Shown here one piece after another: positions 22,671 through 46,529 of a DNA stretch of 64,000 nt (positions within the stretch are counted from its first letter, which is position 1; each line of letters opens with the position of its first letter). The notes beneath the pieces were generated by a model. The model saw only the letters and a program-made list of their open reading frames with translations, had not been told where the DNA came from and did not search any database. The stretch lies in NCBI RefSeq assembly GCF_028476545.1, contig NW_026731826.1, positions 186,001-250,000 on the forward strand. Reading direction: 5' to 3'. The position numbers were made by a program, and so were the translations under genes. Source of the DNA: Physella acuta (lineage: Eukaryota > Mollusca > Gastropoda > Physidae).

Positions 22671-24089
22671 ATGGAAGAGAAAACAAGCTTTCAAGTTTTG
22701 CCATGCACAGAGATTAAACAGGAATCAATTGAGGAGTTTGAGCCTGATGTTTCAAACAATTACATACAGATAAAGGACGAACCAATGGAGGACTTTAAGT
22801 CTGATGTTGCAACCAATTACATACAGATAAAAGACGAACCAATGGAGGAATTTAAGTCTGATGTTGCAACCAATTACATACAGCTAAAACTAGATATAAC
22901 AGAGAAATTTAAACCTGATGTTTCAACAAATTTTTCAAATTTTGTTGACATGAAGCCATTGCTATCTTTTAAGTGTGAGAAACAAGAAGTTTTGACTGAA
23001 CAACTTAACTCTATGCCAGATTTTACTGCTAGCAGAGAAAATTTTCAATTTGCTAAGTCTGAGATATTTAGTGAATTAAAAGAACTGAAAATTATGCTCA
23101 ATCAATCATTAGATAATAAGTTGTTTTATAATCAGTCAAATCATGAAGAAGAGAAACCAATTGAATGTGACATTTGTCATAAAAAGTTTATCTGTATTAA
23201 CGCGTTGTCTGTTCATAAAAGCATTCATTCGCAGGAAAAGCCTCATGAGAGTGACATTTGTCATAAAAAGTTTGCTCAAAAGTATATGTTAACTGTTCAT
23301 AAAAGAATTCATTCTGGAGAAAAGCCTCATGAATGTGACATTTGTCATAAAACTTTTACCTCAAAGTATAAGTTATCTTTTCATAAAATAATTCATTCTG
23401 GGGTAAAGCCATATGAATGTGGCATTTGTAGTAAAAAGTTTGTTCGAAAGTATTCCTTAAATATTCATAAAAGAATTCATTCTGGAGAAAAGCCTCATGA
23501 GTGTGACATTTGTCATAAAAAGTTTACTGAAAAGGTTATTTTATCTGCTCATGAAATAACTCACTCCGAAGTAAAATCACATGAATGTGACATCTGTCAT
23601 AAAAAATTTATTAAAAGAAAATCTTTAAATGCTCATAAAAAAATTCATTCTAGAGAAAAACCATTTGAATGTGACATTTGTCAGAAAAGGTTTTCACATA
23701 AGAGTAAATTATCTGATCATAAAATAATTCATTCAGGGGAAAAGCCATTTGAATGTGATATGTGTTGTAAAACATTTGCTCGTAAGTACACATTAACAGT
23801 TCATAAAAGAGTTCATTCTAGAGAAAAACCATATGAATGTGACATTTGTTCTAAAAAGTTTTCTGAAAAAAAAAATTTATCTGTTCATGAAAGAATTCAT
23901 TCTGGAGAAAGGCCACATGAATGTGACATCTGTCATAGAAGGTTTACTGGAAAATATTATTTATCTGTTCATAAAAGAATTCATTCTGGAGAAAGCCCTG
24001 AATGTGATGTTTGTCATAAAAAGTTTACGCGAAGGTACTCCTTAACTCTTCATCAAAGAAAAATACATTATGGACAAAAGACTTCATGA
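22671..24089 (+). CDS. C2H2 zinc-finger protein, 11 fingers, single coding exon
   Basis: A 472-residue protein, probably a nuclear DNA-binding regulator. Residues about 14-90 hold a tandem acidic segment: EIKQESIEEFEPDVS, then two copies of YIQIKDEPMEDFKSDVATN (second with EEF), then a diverged copy with LKLDITEKF. IKQE and IKDE fit the SUMO-acceptor pattern psi-K-x-E. From about residue 162, 11 fingers of the CDICHKKF..LSVHKRIH type follow, with TGEKP-like linkers (SGEKPHE). Finger 2 has ESDIC, so its first zinc Cys is Ser and it may not fold. The last finger has a short linker and four residues between its histidines. The start is set by an in-frame TAA three codons upstream. No KRAB, BTB or other named N-terminal domain is seen. 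DNA target unknown. Confidence 0.93.
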   Translation: MEEKTSFQVLPCTEIKQESIEEFEPDVSNNYIQIKDEPMEDFKSDVATNYIQIKDEPMEEFKSDVATNYIQLKLDITEKFKPDVSTNFSNFVDMKPLLSFKCEKQEVLTEQLNSMPDFTASRENFQFAKSEIFSELKELKIMLNQSLDNKLFYNQSNHEEEKPIECDICHKKFICINALSVHKSIHSQEKPHESDICHKKFAQKYMLTVHKRIHSGEKPHECDICHKTFTSKYKLSFHKIIHSGVKPYECGICSKKFVRKYSLNIHKRIHSGEKPHECDICHKKFTEKVILSAHEITHSEVKSHECDICHKKFIKRKSLNAHKKIHSREKPFECDICQKRFSHKSKLSDHKIIHSGEKPFECDMCCKTFARKYTLTVHKRVHSREKPYECDICSKKFSEKKNLSVHERIHSGERPHECDICHRRFTGKYYLSVHKRIHSGESPECDVCHKKFTRRYSLTLHQRKIHYGQKTS

Positions 24090-24140
24090 TCATAATATTT
24101 GTCATCAAAAGGTTTTACACAATTATTATCTATCTAGTTT
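24088..24140 (+). pseudogene. Decayed twelfth zinc finger after the stop codon
   Basis: Directly past the stop codon, in another frame, the DNA still reads HNICHQK and then NYYLS, matching the finger pattern CDICHKKFT..YYLSVHK. It shows the array was once longer. Confidence 0.7.
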
Positions 24141-24692
24141 TTTTTTAAAAAGGCATTCTGTATAAATTAACATTTTAATATGATGTGCTTTAACCCATAT
24201 TATCCCAAGGTCTCAAATTTTTATAATTTTTTGATATGGTTTAGCTTTTGGGCACTGAATGAAGGAATGACTATGGATTTTTTGTTAAAATCAATACTTT
24301 TTTAAATATCGATTTTTTTAAAAACGTCCCATAAATGGGACGCTAGCAACGAATGGCCCCATGTACATTTATTGAAAAATAAAATCATTTATCACGAAAT
24401 ATGGCTATTTACGAGAAAATTAAACTGTATACTGATTTTGTATTGTTAGACCAATGATTACATTGTTTAGGACAGCAAAAAATACTGATAATGATCAATT
24501 GGGTTAGCCATACCATGGTCTAAAATGCAGAAATTATGTTCAAAAGTCTAGTTTTCTTTCAATCTAGCATCCATCAAAGTGAATAACACTTGGAAAAAAG
24601 TAAAGCTGTGACTAGTACATCTAATTAGACACACATGATCAAAAATAGTGTTATTATTCATCGAAACTGTAATATAATTAAATATAAATAAT

Positions 24693-24862
24693 TGATTTTT
24701 TGGTGGGCGTACTTGAAATTTTCAGGGGTGGGAACTTTAATTTCAGGGGAAGGGTGGACATTGGTAAAAGTATGTTGTGTATATAAATTCCATTTTGTTC
24801 TGTGGGCAGAGCCCCGTCCCTCCCCCTCCTCCGAAATGATGCCTGAAAGAAACTCTGCTCTC
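24693..24862. mobile_element. MITE family A fragment inside the piggyBac-like element
   Basis: It has GCGTACTTGAAATTTTCAGG, TATATAAATTCCATTTTGTT and a right end ATGCCTGAAAGAAACTCTG. The left terminus is missing. As it is nested, it inserted after the piggyBac-like copy or came with its source copy. Confidence 0.8.
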
Positions 24863-25458
24863 AGTGAATGTGCAAAAGATGATCCGGTCCAGTCCCAGAT
24901 GTCATCCAGCCATCTTCTCTTTTGTTACCCTCGCTATCCCCCCCCCCCACCCCTCACAGGCGTACATTAGGACATCAGACATCTTATTTCTAGGGCACGG
25001 ATCCATCTCTGGGGGCTTGTATTAAGTGTTCATGGCTCTCATCCATGTATGCACACTATGCGAACGGCTCCCAATCTAACACCAGGGATCTCCTTAAAAA
25101 GTTAACAAAGTAAAACTGGTATTGGGAACCTTTGGAGGAGAATATTATTGGGGCATGACAACTGTACACAGCTAATTCACATTTCTGCTATATGTAGCTT
25201 AAGCTCTCTGATATGAAGAGAGTTAACCAACCCCCATGACTGAATCATTTCACCTAAATCGTGGCCATTGTTATTATTCTGGTTTGTTATAATTTTAATA
25301 TCACGCGCTAGTAAATTTACAGCAATACTAAATTAGTTTGTATTCACTGGTATTAAATACTTCAGTAAGTGTAATTCTGAAAACTTAAAAATAAAATGTA
25401 AGTTTTTCAATATTTGCAATTTTTTAATACAATAATATATAAGAAAATATAGCTCACG

Positions 25459-25788
25459 GTCATAATTAAATATCTATAAATACTACTTAACACCCAAAGT
25501 CAACAGTTAACAAAGTCAACAATTGTTTGACCATAAATAACCATTTAACATAAATATTTGCATCTGTGTTTCTCGCTAGTGTCCAATAAATGTGACGTTT
25601 GTGTAACAATCTGCATAAATATAGGTCAAGGTCATAATTAAATATCTATAAATACTACTTAACACCCCAAAGTCAGCAGTTAACAAAGTCAACAATTGTT
25701 TCACCATAAATAACCATTTAACATAAACATTTCCATCTGTGTTTCTCGCTAGTGTCCAATAAATGTGACGTTTGTGTAACAATCTACA
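25459..25788. repeat. Tandem duplication of ~165 bp inside the piggyBac-like element
   Basis: Two copies share CATAATTAAATATCTATAAA, GTTAACAAAGTCAACAATTG and CTCGCTAGTGTCCAATAAAT with few differences, so the duplication is fairly young. Confidence 0.9.
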
Positions 25789-26204
25789 TGGGGCCATTCG
25801 TTGCTAGCGTCCCACTTATGGGACGCTTGTTGTACACTTGATATAACGAAGTAGTAGAAAAAAATTGTTATTCTTAAATTTTTATCAGATAGAAATATGG
25901 TACTGCTACAAGTTTCAAATGTATGTTGCACTTAAAATGTTAATATTTTAGAAGATATGCATTTTCCTGTGCGCATGTTTTCTTTTTTCCGCCATTTTGA
26001 CAAGTCCTGCAAATCCGGCACTATAACATTTTTCCAAATTAATTTTTTTCAAAAAACACACACACATTCAATAGTCTAGCTATTTTCAAATACAACGAAA
26101 CATAATTTGTGTTTTTACTAGTTTTTAATAAATTTTAGCAATTTTTTTTTACAAGCGTCCCATAAGTGGGACGCTAGCAGAATATGGGTTAATCAGTTAA
26201 CTGG

Positions 26205-26300
26205 AAAAAAGTATCTGTTCATATTAATAATATTATTTATAAAAATCATTCTGAAGTTAAACCATATGGATATGACATTAATGTGTCAACATTTACACAT
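26205..26300 (+). pseudogene. Decayed zinc-finger segment beyond the piggyBac-like insertion
   Basis: Reading KVSVHINN then KNHSEVKPYGYDI, this is a recognisable VH...H-linker-CDI piece of the same finger type with key cysteines lost. It continues the array interrupted at 24194. Confidence 0.65.
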
Positions 26301-26511
26301 ACATAGTAAAATTCACTTTAATGAAATAAAAATAGAATAGTGAGTTTAAAAAATGTATGGTAAAAAAAAAACAAATTGCTAGTTTGTTGTCTGCATGGTT
26401 ATATTGCTAAATATATCACATGATTTGATTTATGTTTTTGTAAATAAGTAATTTGTCAAATATTAGATATGTAATATTTAATAATGTAAAGTTAATATTA
26501 TATCAATTCAG

Positions 26512-26517
26512 AATAAA
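26512..26517 (+). promoter_or_regulatory. Candidate polyadenylation signal of the zinc-finger gene
   Basis: AATAAA followed by a T/G-rich stretch (GCTATTTGTTGTAAAAAG). If used, the 3' UTR would hold the whole piggyBac-like element. Several other AATAAA hexamers lie closer, inside the element. Confidence 0.3.
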
Positions 26518-28114
26518 GCTATTTGTTGTAAAAAGATTGTCTTGAATTACTTGAAACTTTGAAATAAATATTTAGAAATTTTTAGATATTTGCTAGATTT
26601 TAGTGAATTAGGATTTCACAGGTGTTTCATAGCTGTACAAAATGTACACTAGGCTTAAAAAGAAAAATTACCTTTCATGTAAACGTTATGAGTGGTGCAT
26701 CTGAGTTTTATTTTAATTTGCATTTTTAGTTCATTGATTTAAAAGAAAACATGTTTTTTTTTGTGTGTTGCTAATGAGTTGGCTTCTAATTTCTATATAG
26801 TAGGCTATATGACTGTAAGAGTTGCTCTTTTGAAAATAAATATTGCACTTTTAATTTGAGAGTGATTGTACTCGGGCTGTTTTGTTGTTCAACCTGCATG
26901 AAATATGCTGTATAAAAATGATCGATTGTTTGGCGTCCAGCGTCCTCTAGCAGCAATCTTACTACTTGTTATATGGTATCCGTTGTTTGGGCGTCCAGTA
27001 TACAGGGTTATGGGTGCTACTAAATTCAACGGTAAAACTGCACCAGGCACATCTAACGGCAATTGAGTGATCCAAAGCGCTCCAGGGCTTTAATGAACAT
27101 TAATGATATATAAAATATTCATTTGTAAAAAAACATTTTAATTATTCAGCTTGAAAACAAATATTTGAAATACTTTAAGTATCTGCTTATTGGAAAGTTT
27201 GAATCTTTAATATAATAATTCTGTAGCTGAAATTGAGAGCCCCCTCCACACACACACACATTCATCATTTGGAAAGGTCGGGGTGCTTTTTTTTACTTTT
27301 CCTTTTTATTTAGGTGTCACACACTTGATGGAGAAATCAATTAAACAAGTCCGTAATGCCAAGTAATATCAAGAGCTATGTCGTTTTTGTATTTATCACA
27401 CATTATTTTTACCTCTATAGTCTTGAAGTGGCTAATCAGTTTTTAACATATCTGCTATGCATTTTAACGGGAATAAACATATTGTCTTTTGTAGCTGTTT
27501 TTTTTTTTCCGTCTTGAAAGTTGTTTTTACTCTTGATTCGATGGGGTTTTACTAAAATACTTTCAAATAGACCAATCAGATGTTACTTAAAAGGAAAAAC
27601 AAAATGTGTAGTTTTGATAACTTTTTACACCTACTTAAATTGATTTTGTACATTTTCATGTTAAGTTGCCTGTTCAAGAACTATTTCTGTAGCGTTTAAT
27701 TGATAACGTTAAACATAATTATTTTGCTGCTTGGTTTCTGAAGGTGAAAATAAAACTTTTATTTACTACAGAAACCACTCTCATCTAAATCATAAATGCT
27801 TGTGAATTATTTTGTAGAGCTAAATATGAAACATCTTTTGGTTTTAAGTTTAAGTCTTTTTTTTATTGCATGATGATTTAGTGAAACTTTCAGCACACAT
27901 ATAAAAAACAACATAAGGAGAGGCATATGGCTGGGAGGGGATGAGAATTGCACATTGTGACACCATCCTGTGTGTGAGATTATCCCAGAGGGTGACAGCA
28001 TCGAAGTAACACCATTCTGGGGTGTAAGACTATCCAAGTGGGTAACACCATCCAAATTTACTATACCGTCCGATGTATTGTCACCATTAAGGTGGATCCT
28101 TCTTCTCAAGAAGA

Positions 28115-28285
28115 TTCGGAGACCACGGCATATGAAGGGATGGTGTGGTCAGCACTATGCCCAGCCGCCATTGTTTCCATAACGTAAATTAGGTGCCCAT
28201 CAGTGCTGGGATTGAATCCGTATTCGAACTCGAGACTCTCGGGTAAGCAGTCTAGCTCTCTACCGCTAGTCCACGCCATCCCATA
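28115..28285 (-). repeat. tRNA-derived SINE, family S1
   Basis: Minus strand: GATGGCGTGGACTAGCGGTA (box A region), CTCGAGTTCGAATAC (box B), then core sequence GATGGGCACCTAATTTACGT and GGCGGCTGGGCATAGTGCTG. Confidence 0.75.
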
Positions 28286-29404
28286 TTGAAGGGGAAAATG
28301 CCATTCAAGTGTTTGACACTAAATGACACCAATCAAGTGACACCATTCAAAAGGTCAAACCTCCCATGTTGGAACAAGACATCATAGTAACTTAATGTAC
28401 ATTTATTACAACACCTTCTTATTATAGACACCTTTCAGCACAAAGTGCAACCATTCAGAATGTGATAACACCAAGCAGTTGGTAGTTTTATAGCATTGTA
28501 TGGTGTATACAGCCTTTGCGGTGGTGACACAAGTGGTATATAATCGCAAAGTAAAAACAAAGACAAGTTGACACTGATTGACTTTGAAAATCAAACGTTT
28601 TATTGAGTTCGCATTGTTGTTTTTTTTTCACATTGATATAAACATGTCTCCACTTTTCTTTAAGCAAATTAAAATTGTACATACAGTAGTCACAATCAGG
28701 GGAAGCAATTCAGAGTAATCATGTAGGCATTTAAAAAAAACAGCTTCACTTCAGGTTTGCTAACACATTATTATCTCAGAAACCAAAATGTTGTACAATA
28801 TTATATAAACTAAGAATAAAATAAACATTACTTAGACTTAATTCAATATTCTAAAAATAAAATAAACTCATTAGCATCAAGGAAACCATACACATTTTGA
28901 CATGAATGCAATACACGAAAAGAATGTTTGGAAAAGTAAGCGATGATTAAACACTGTTAGAGTCTGAGACAATATTCCAGTATGAAATTGATTTGAATAG
29001 CAAACGCAGCTCGTTCTTAAAAAAAAAAAATTAAATAAAAAAAAAAATAGCAAACGCAGCTCGTTCTTTTAGTCACACTCGTGCTCTTCAATTGGTGTTC
29101 ACAAGTAAAACCATTAACTTTTTAAAAAATCCGAAAGCAATACTGAACCGCAATGATTTCGAAAATTTAAAAAAACAAACTGCACTCAAGTACATTAGGT
29201 TTGTCTTAGAGAAAAAAATTAGTATGGTACACAGATCTATCACACTTTACTTTCCAGCTTAAGAGGTTTTTTTTACTGTGGACGATTTCTACATAAATAT
29301 TTGTGGACTGAAATCCGACTCTAATATCAACTAAGTTGATTTATATTTTCTTGTAGTCTATGAGAGATGTTAACAGTACTGTTTTAGTTTGTTTAAAAGG
29401 GATA

Positions 29405-29625
29405 ACTTGATCTATTGGTAGGCAGATCATTCAACTGCTAACTTTAAAGTGCCGAGTTCGGATCCCGGGCCCGATTCCGTACGACGTCCAAGAGTCTAGT
29501 CACCTTTAAGCACAGGCCTCACGTTAGAAAATGTTAAAAGCGGCTGGCCATAGTGCTGACCACATTATCCATTTACATGTCAAGGTCTTATCCCCATTTA
29601 CCGTAAGGTTCGAATGAGTATTTTA
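29405..29625 (+). repeat. tRNA-derived SINE, family S1
   Basis: Head TTGATCTATTGGTAGGCAGA with box-B-like GCCGAGTTCGGATCC, then core CTCACGTTAGAAAATGTTAA and GCGGCTGGCCATAGTGCTGA. Plus-strand orientation. Confidence 0.75.
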
Positions 29626-30092
29626 CTTTTTTCTAGTCTGTTTAAGGGAAATGTAATCACAAGGGTAACATTTGAGGCTGATAACTTATAAAGTAGGTAA
29701 TCAACTGTAATATTGCTGCTGCATGAATTGTAATACTCGCCATCTTTTCCAAATTATGACAGGTATCCGTTACAGCTGAGTAGACTCCATCACATCAGAA
29801 GAAAGTTAAAAAAAGTTTATCCGTATAGTCGGTTTTAGAATATAAAACTTTTAACTATGAGCTTATTGTGAGACAAACATCGTCATACTCCTTGAAGCTC
29901 TTATTGCTTTTTCTCCAACTTAACGCGTACGTTGATAAAGATGATCTTAAATCAAGGTGAAACTACTGACCTCGGCAGGTGAGACATACACAAATAGACC
30001 ACACGTGTGAAGGGTACAAATGTACATTCAGTAGGTAAATAACAAAACTACTGTTTACAATTAAATCTGCATATTCATTGAAAACAGACTTC

Positions 30093-30188
<96 letters not shown>
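30093..30188. repeat. (AT)n microsatellite
   Basis: About 95 bp of AT dinucleotides with one early interruption. Confidence 0.97.
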
Positions 30189-30190
<2 letters not shown>

Positions 30191-31531
30191 CTATATGTTA
30201 TTTTCAACCAGTGATAGGAGAGTATTTTTTGTTATAGAACTATGTTTATTCAAGAAGCAACTTCGAGGCTTCTGATACGACTTTATAACATAATGTACTA
30301 CTTTTAATTAAGAAGGGCAAGGCAATGTTTATATGATGCTTAATAATTAAAATATAAGTAAAAACTAAATTTGACAATAAAGTAGAATGCAATTGTTTTT
30401 TCCTAGGCTTAATCAATAGTAACTTTTTATTTAAAACAAATTAGAAGAAGGTAGGTTTCTTTGTTTAATATTTGTAACAGAAGTGTTATTTTTATGTGGT
30501 TGTCTCCCTTAGCAACTATCAAACACTATAATATGGATGTTGCTTTAGTGAAGAAAATTATGTACAGCATAAATTCAGCATACAGTAGCATACATAAACA
30601 TGAGACAATTCACATACAACTAAATAACTTTACTAAAGCCAACACATTTTTTTTCAATGATTGGACTGTTAAATTAGAACACATTACGGTGTTAAATAAT
30701 AGATTTAAACAGAGGGGTGGGTTGGGTAAGGGAGGCTAATAAGGTTAAGCTTACTCTAGTGATCTATTTTAACAGTGTCATTTTACACTCCAATGCCACC
30801 TAGATATAATGTAGCGTGAGTATGTTGTTGTATATAACAGTTATAAATTAATGTATATGTTACATGATATATGTTAGGAAATTAGGATATAACTTTTACG
30901 CTAAAAAGATGTTGTGGAGTATGAATGAAGTAACCTGAACGATATACGTATGTTTTAAAACATTGAGTAGTGACATTACACTTACATAACATTTTATTTC
31001 ACGCTTTACTCTAATACTATTAGGCACGTAGTTATATCTGTTTGTAAGGAAATCCTTCTATCAATCACTTTGTTACAAAAATGCGAGTTTAAGAAAATGT
31101 TTAAGTTGCTATTTCACATAAACTATTTTATAATAAGTTTCATGGTTAATTTAAATTCTTTGCAATTTTTTAATTAAATTTAATGAAGGGAATTAATTGT
31201 TTTCTTATAACATTCAAACAACTTTAAACATTGAGTTTTAAAGTTACTAATTATTTGTGTAATTGTCAGTACCTGAGACAAAAAATATTTAAAAGTTTAT
31301 GGGAAATTTTTTGATGAATATGGAACAGGTGCTATAAAAAATAAAAACAAAACAAAAGTAACTGACTTGCTTTTGATATAGTGGAAATCATTAGCTGTCA
31401 CTGTGGCTCAGCCACTTTAGTTGATGCTGTGACAAGGTCATTGTGACAAGGTTATTGTGACAAGGTCATTGCGACATAGTCATTGTAACATGTTCAGTTT
31501 GACATAATCACTGGACACGTTCACGTTGACC

Positions 31532-32026
31532 GAGAGGCGTAGTGACCCTTCCCGGCGCCCGGGGACAAACTTTCGATTTGCACCCCCCCTCAAACTTTCG
31601 ATTTGCAACCCCCCCCCCTTCAAAAAACTTTCGATTTGCACCCCCCCCCATCATCAAACTTTAGTTTTGCACCCCCGTCAAACTTTTTATTTGCAGCCCC
31701 CCCCTCAAACTTTCGATTTGCACCCCCCTCCCCCAAACTTTCGATTTGCACCCCTCCTCAAACTTTCGATTTGCACCCCCCTCAAACTTTCGATTTGCAC
31801 CCCCTCCCCTTCAAAAAACTATCGATTTGCACCCCCCTTGAACTTTTGATTTGCACCCCCCCCCCCCTCCCCCATCATCAAACTTTAGATTTGCACCCCC
31901 GTCAAACTTTTTATTTGCAGCCCCCCCCCCTCAAACTTTCAATTTGTTTTTCCAACCCATTTTGGCGCCCCCCCCCCTAAGGTCGGCGCCCGGATACATA
32001 TGTGTCCCCCCCTCGCTACGCCTCTG
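31532..32026. mobile_element. MITE family B with expanded internal array
   Basis: Ends GAGAGGCGTAGTGACC and TCGCTACGCCTCTG. The exact 8-bp duplication CGTTGACC is at 31524-31531 and 32027-32034. Between them lie about 15 units of CAAACTTTCGATTTGCACCC separated by C runs, against three units in the copies at 12648 and 38693. GGCGCCCGG motifs flank the array. Confidence 0.92.
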
Positions 32027-32039
32027 CGTTGACCATTGA

Positions 32040-33626
32040 CGGCAGTTAGGTGACGGACGTTGTGACACAACAATGACACCGTAACTGTGACACTGTGACA
32101 TGAACAATGCTCGATAAGAAAAGTGTCATTTTTTGTAATATTAGAATAAACAAAAAGCAAATAAAGTGTATGGCCTATTGGTAACCAATACAGTAGGTCA
32201 GGGTTCAAAGCTATTCTGCAAGGACTTCAATGATTGACACATGGCAGAGAAACTAACATACGTGGAACAAAACAAAAATATGATGGCGAAAATAATTTTA
32301 AACGAACATATCAAGCAGATTATTAATTGCAATTTAAAGCAAATTATAAAATAAAAATAATTTTAAAGTATAATATTAAGAAATTTAAAAAACTTTTATG
32401 CACATAGTAACATGTCTGGTCAAAGGGAGGTGATTCGTGAACTATACTTGAGAGAATATTTTAATCAGTTAACTCCCTTGTATTATCTTAAAATTATTAT
32501 TAAATGCAAACATTCAAAATCTTTATACAAACACAGGTCATGGGCGGCGTATTTATAACAAAACAAGGACTATTCTAAATGCTTCTACATTTAAGTAAAC
32601 AACGTGTTAAAATTTTAAAAATTGTTTAAAAAAATTATGTAAATGAATTTTCTTTTCCTCATACCCATTTAGTATCACAAAATAAAATCATCACAATAAC
32701 AAAAATTCCCGTTACAATTTCATTGCAAATTACAAATAAGGACACATGTTATAGGTAGGTAACAGTAAAAACAATAACACTGACGTCAACATGCCTGATG
32801 TGACGTCATGTAAGCTATCGGGAATTTAAAACATTTTATTTTTAAACTCACTCCTTCCAGTAGACATTGTTTCTGTATTTCAGAAATGACGTCAAGATTG
32901 CCTCCTTGAATTGTTGAAACACGACGTTGACTTTAGTTTGTCAATTCTAAAAACAAATATAATTCTACTTTCACTGAAGAATTCCACTTTAATTAAAACT
33001 TTCTACATCCAAGTAATTTTTTTTTCTTTGCTAATTATTAGAAATATGTAACTGTCTGCAGAATTTGATGATTATCATTAATAATTGCTTGTTTGTTGGT
33101 TTGTTTTTGTGTCTGTTTTATGAGTTCACATATTTGAAACAGCAAGCTAATTAATCACAAATAATGATTTGACAGTTTTGTGGCATTAATTAGACAGTTA
33201 ATATTGAATTTCTTCAATCAGTTTTTTAACTATAAAAAAAAAACCATCCTAACAATACTAATATTTACAAAACAAGGAATTGTAAATGGGAATTCCCACA
33301 CATGAAAACGGATGATACTGTTTTTATGTAGTTATTTTTACTCTCCGGGAATTCCCAGACGAGCAGTAAATTGACGTCTTAGCTTTTACGGAAAGCTTTT
33401 AGAGACAGTAGATTTACCAGTGGATTTCGTGAGGCGAACTCGTAGAGACTGCCGGCGTACTTGGTGTTTAGACGTAACTAGAGCTAGGCTAGGGTTATCC
33501 GTCGATGTACAGATGCTAATCATTATCCAACCGCCTCCTGGATTGTTAATTAACTGGTTTTACGTCATCTCTAATTAGTTTAGCGTCTTGGGTTTCTTTG
33601 TGTGGTAAATGCGTGTCAGTCACCAC
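32040..33626. other. 3' flank of the Ig-like receptor, no gene seen
   Basis: AT-rich sequence without a recognised repeat. On the minus strand a canonical AATAAA (32835-32840) lies about 0.8 kb past the receptor stop codon and is a candidate polyadenylation signal. Confidence 0.4.
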
Positions 33627-46321
<12,695 letters not shown>

Positions 46322-46437
46322 CTGAAAGTAGGACAGTCACGTGATACCTTAATATAGTTGGGGTGATGTTAAAATAGAATTTTACTATGGGATGCAAATC
46401 TTACTCTCATAAAAGCAGAAAAAAGTATAAATACATG

Positions 46438-46438
<1 letters not shown>

Positions 46439-46527
<89 letters not shown>
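46439..46527. repeat. (AT)n microsatellite
   Basis: About 89 bp, just upstream of the first visible Ig exon. Confidence 0.98.
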
Positions 46528-46528
<1 letters not shown>

Positions 46529-46529
46529 C

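Larger units (their letters stand above)
24194..26188. mobile_element. piggyBac-like non-autonomous element (1995 bp)
   Basis: Flanked by TTAA on both sides (24190-24193, 26189-26192), with ends CCCATATTAT and AGAATATGGG, the CCC...GGG style of piggyBac elements. Subterminal inverted repeats contain GGGACGCTAGCAACGAATGG (24338) and its reverse complement (25793), with GTCCCATAAGTGGGACGCTA again near the right end. There is no transposase frame. A family A MITE (about 24693-24862) and an internal tandem duplication (25459-25788) lie inside it. It landed in the decayed end of the zinc-finger array. Confidence 0.85.
26530..31500. other. Long gene-poor stretch
   Basis: AT-rich unique sequence with two SINEs (28115, 29405) and a (AT)n run (30093-30188). 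At 27960-28110 there are loose repeats of a CACCATCCAAGTGGGT-like unit. No coding exon was recognised. Confidence 0.6.

Noticed and set aside
31526-31980. Overlapping plus-strand frames rich in Pro and Phe
   Set aside because: They are translations of the internal array of a MITE with clear ends and target duplication.
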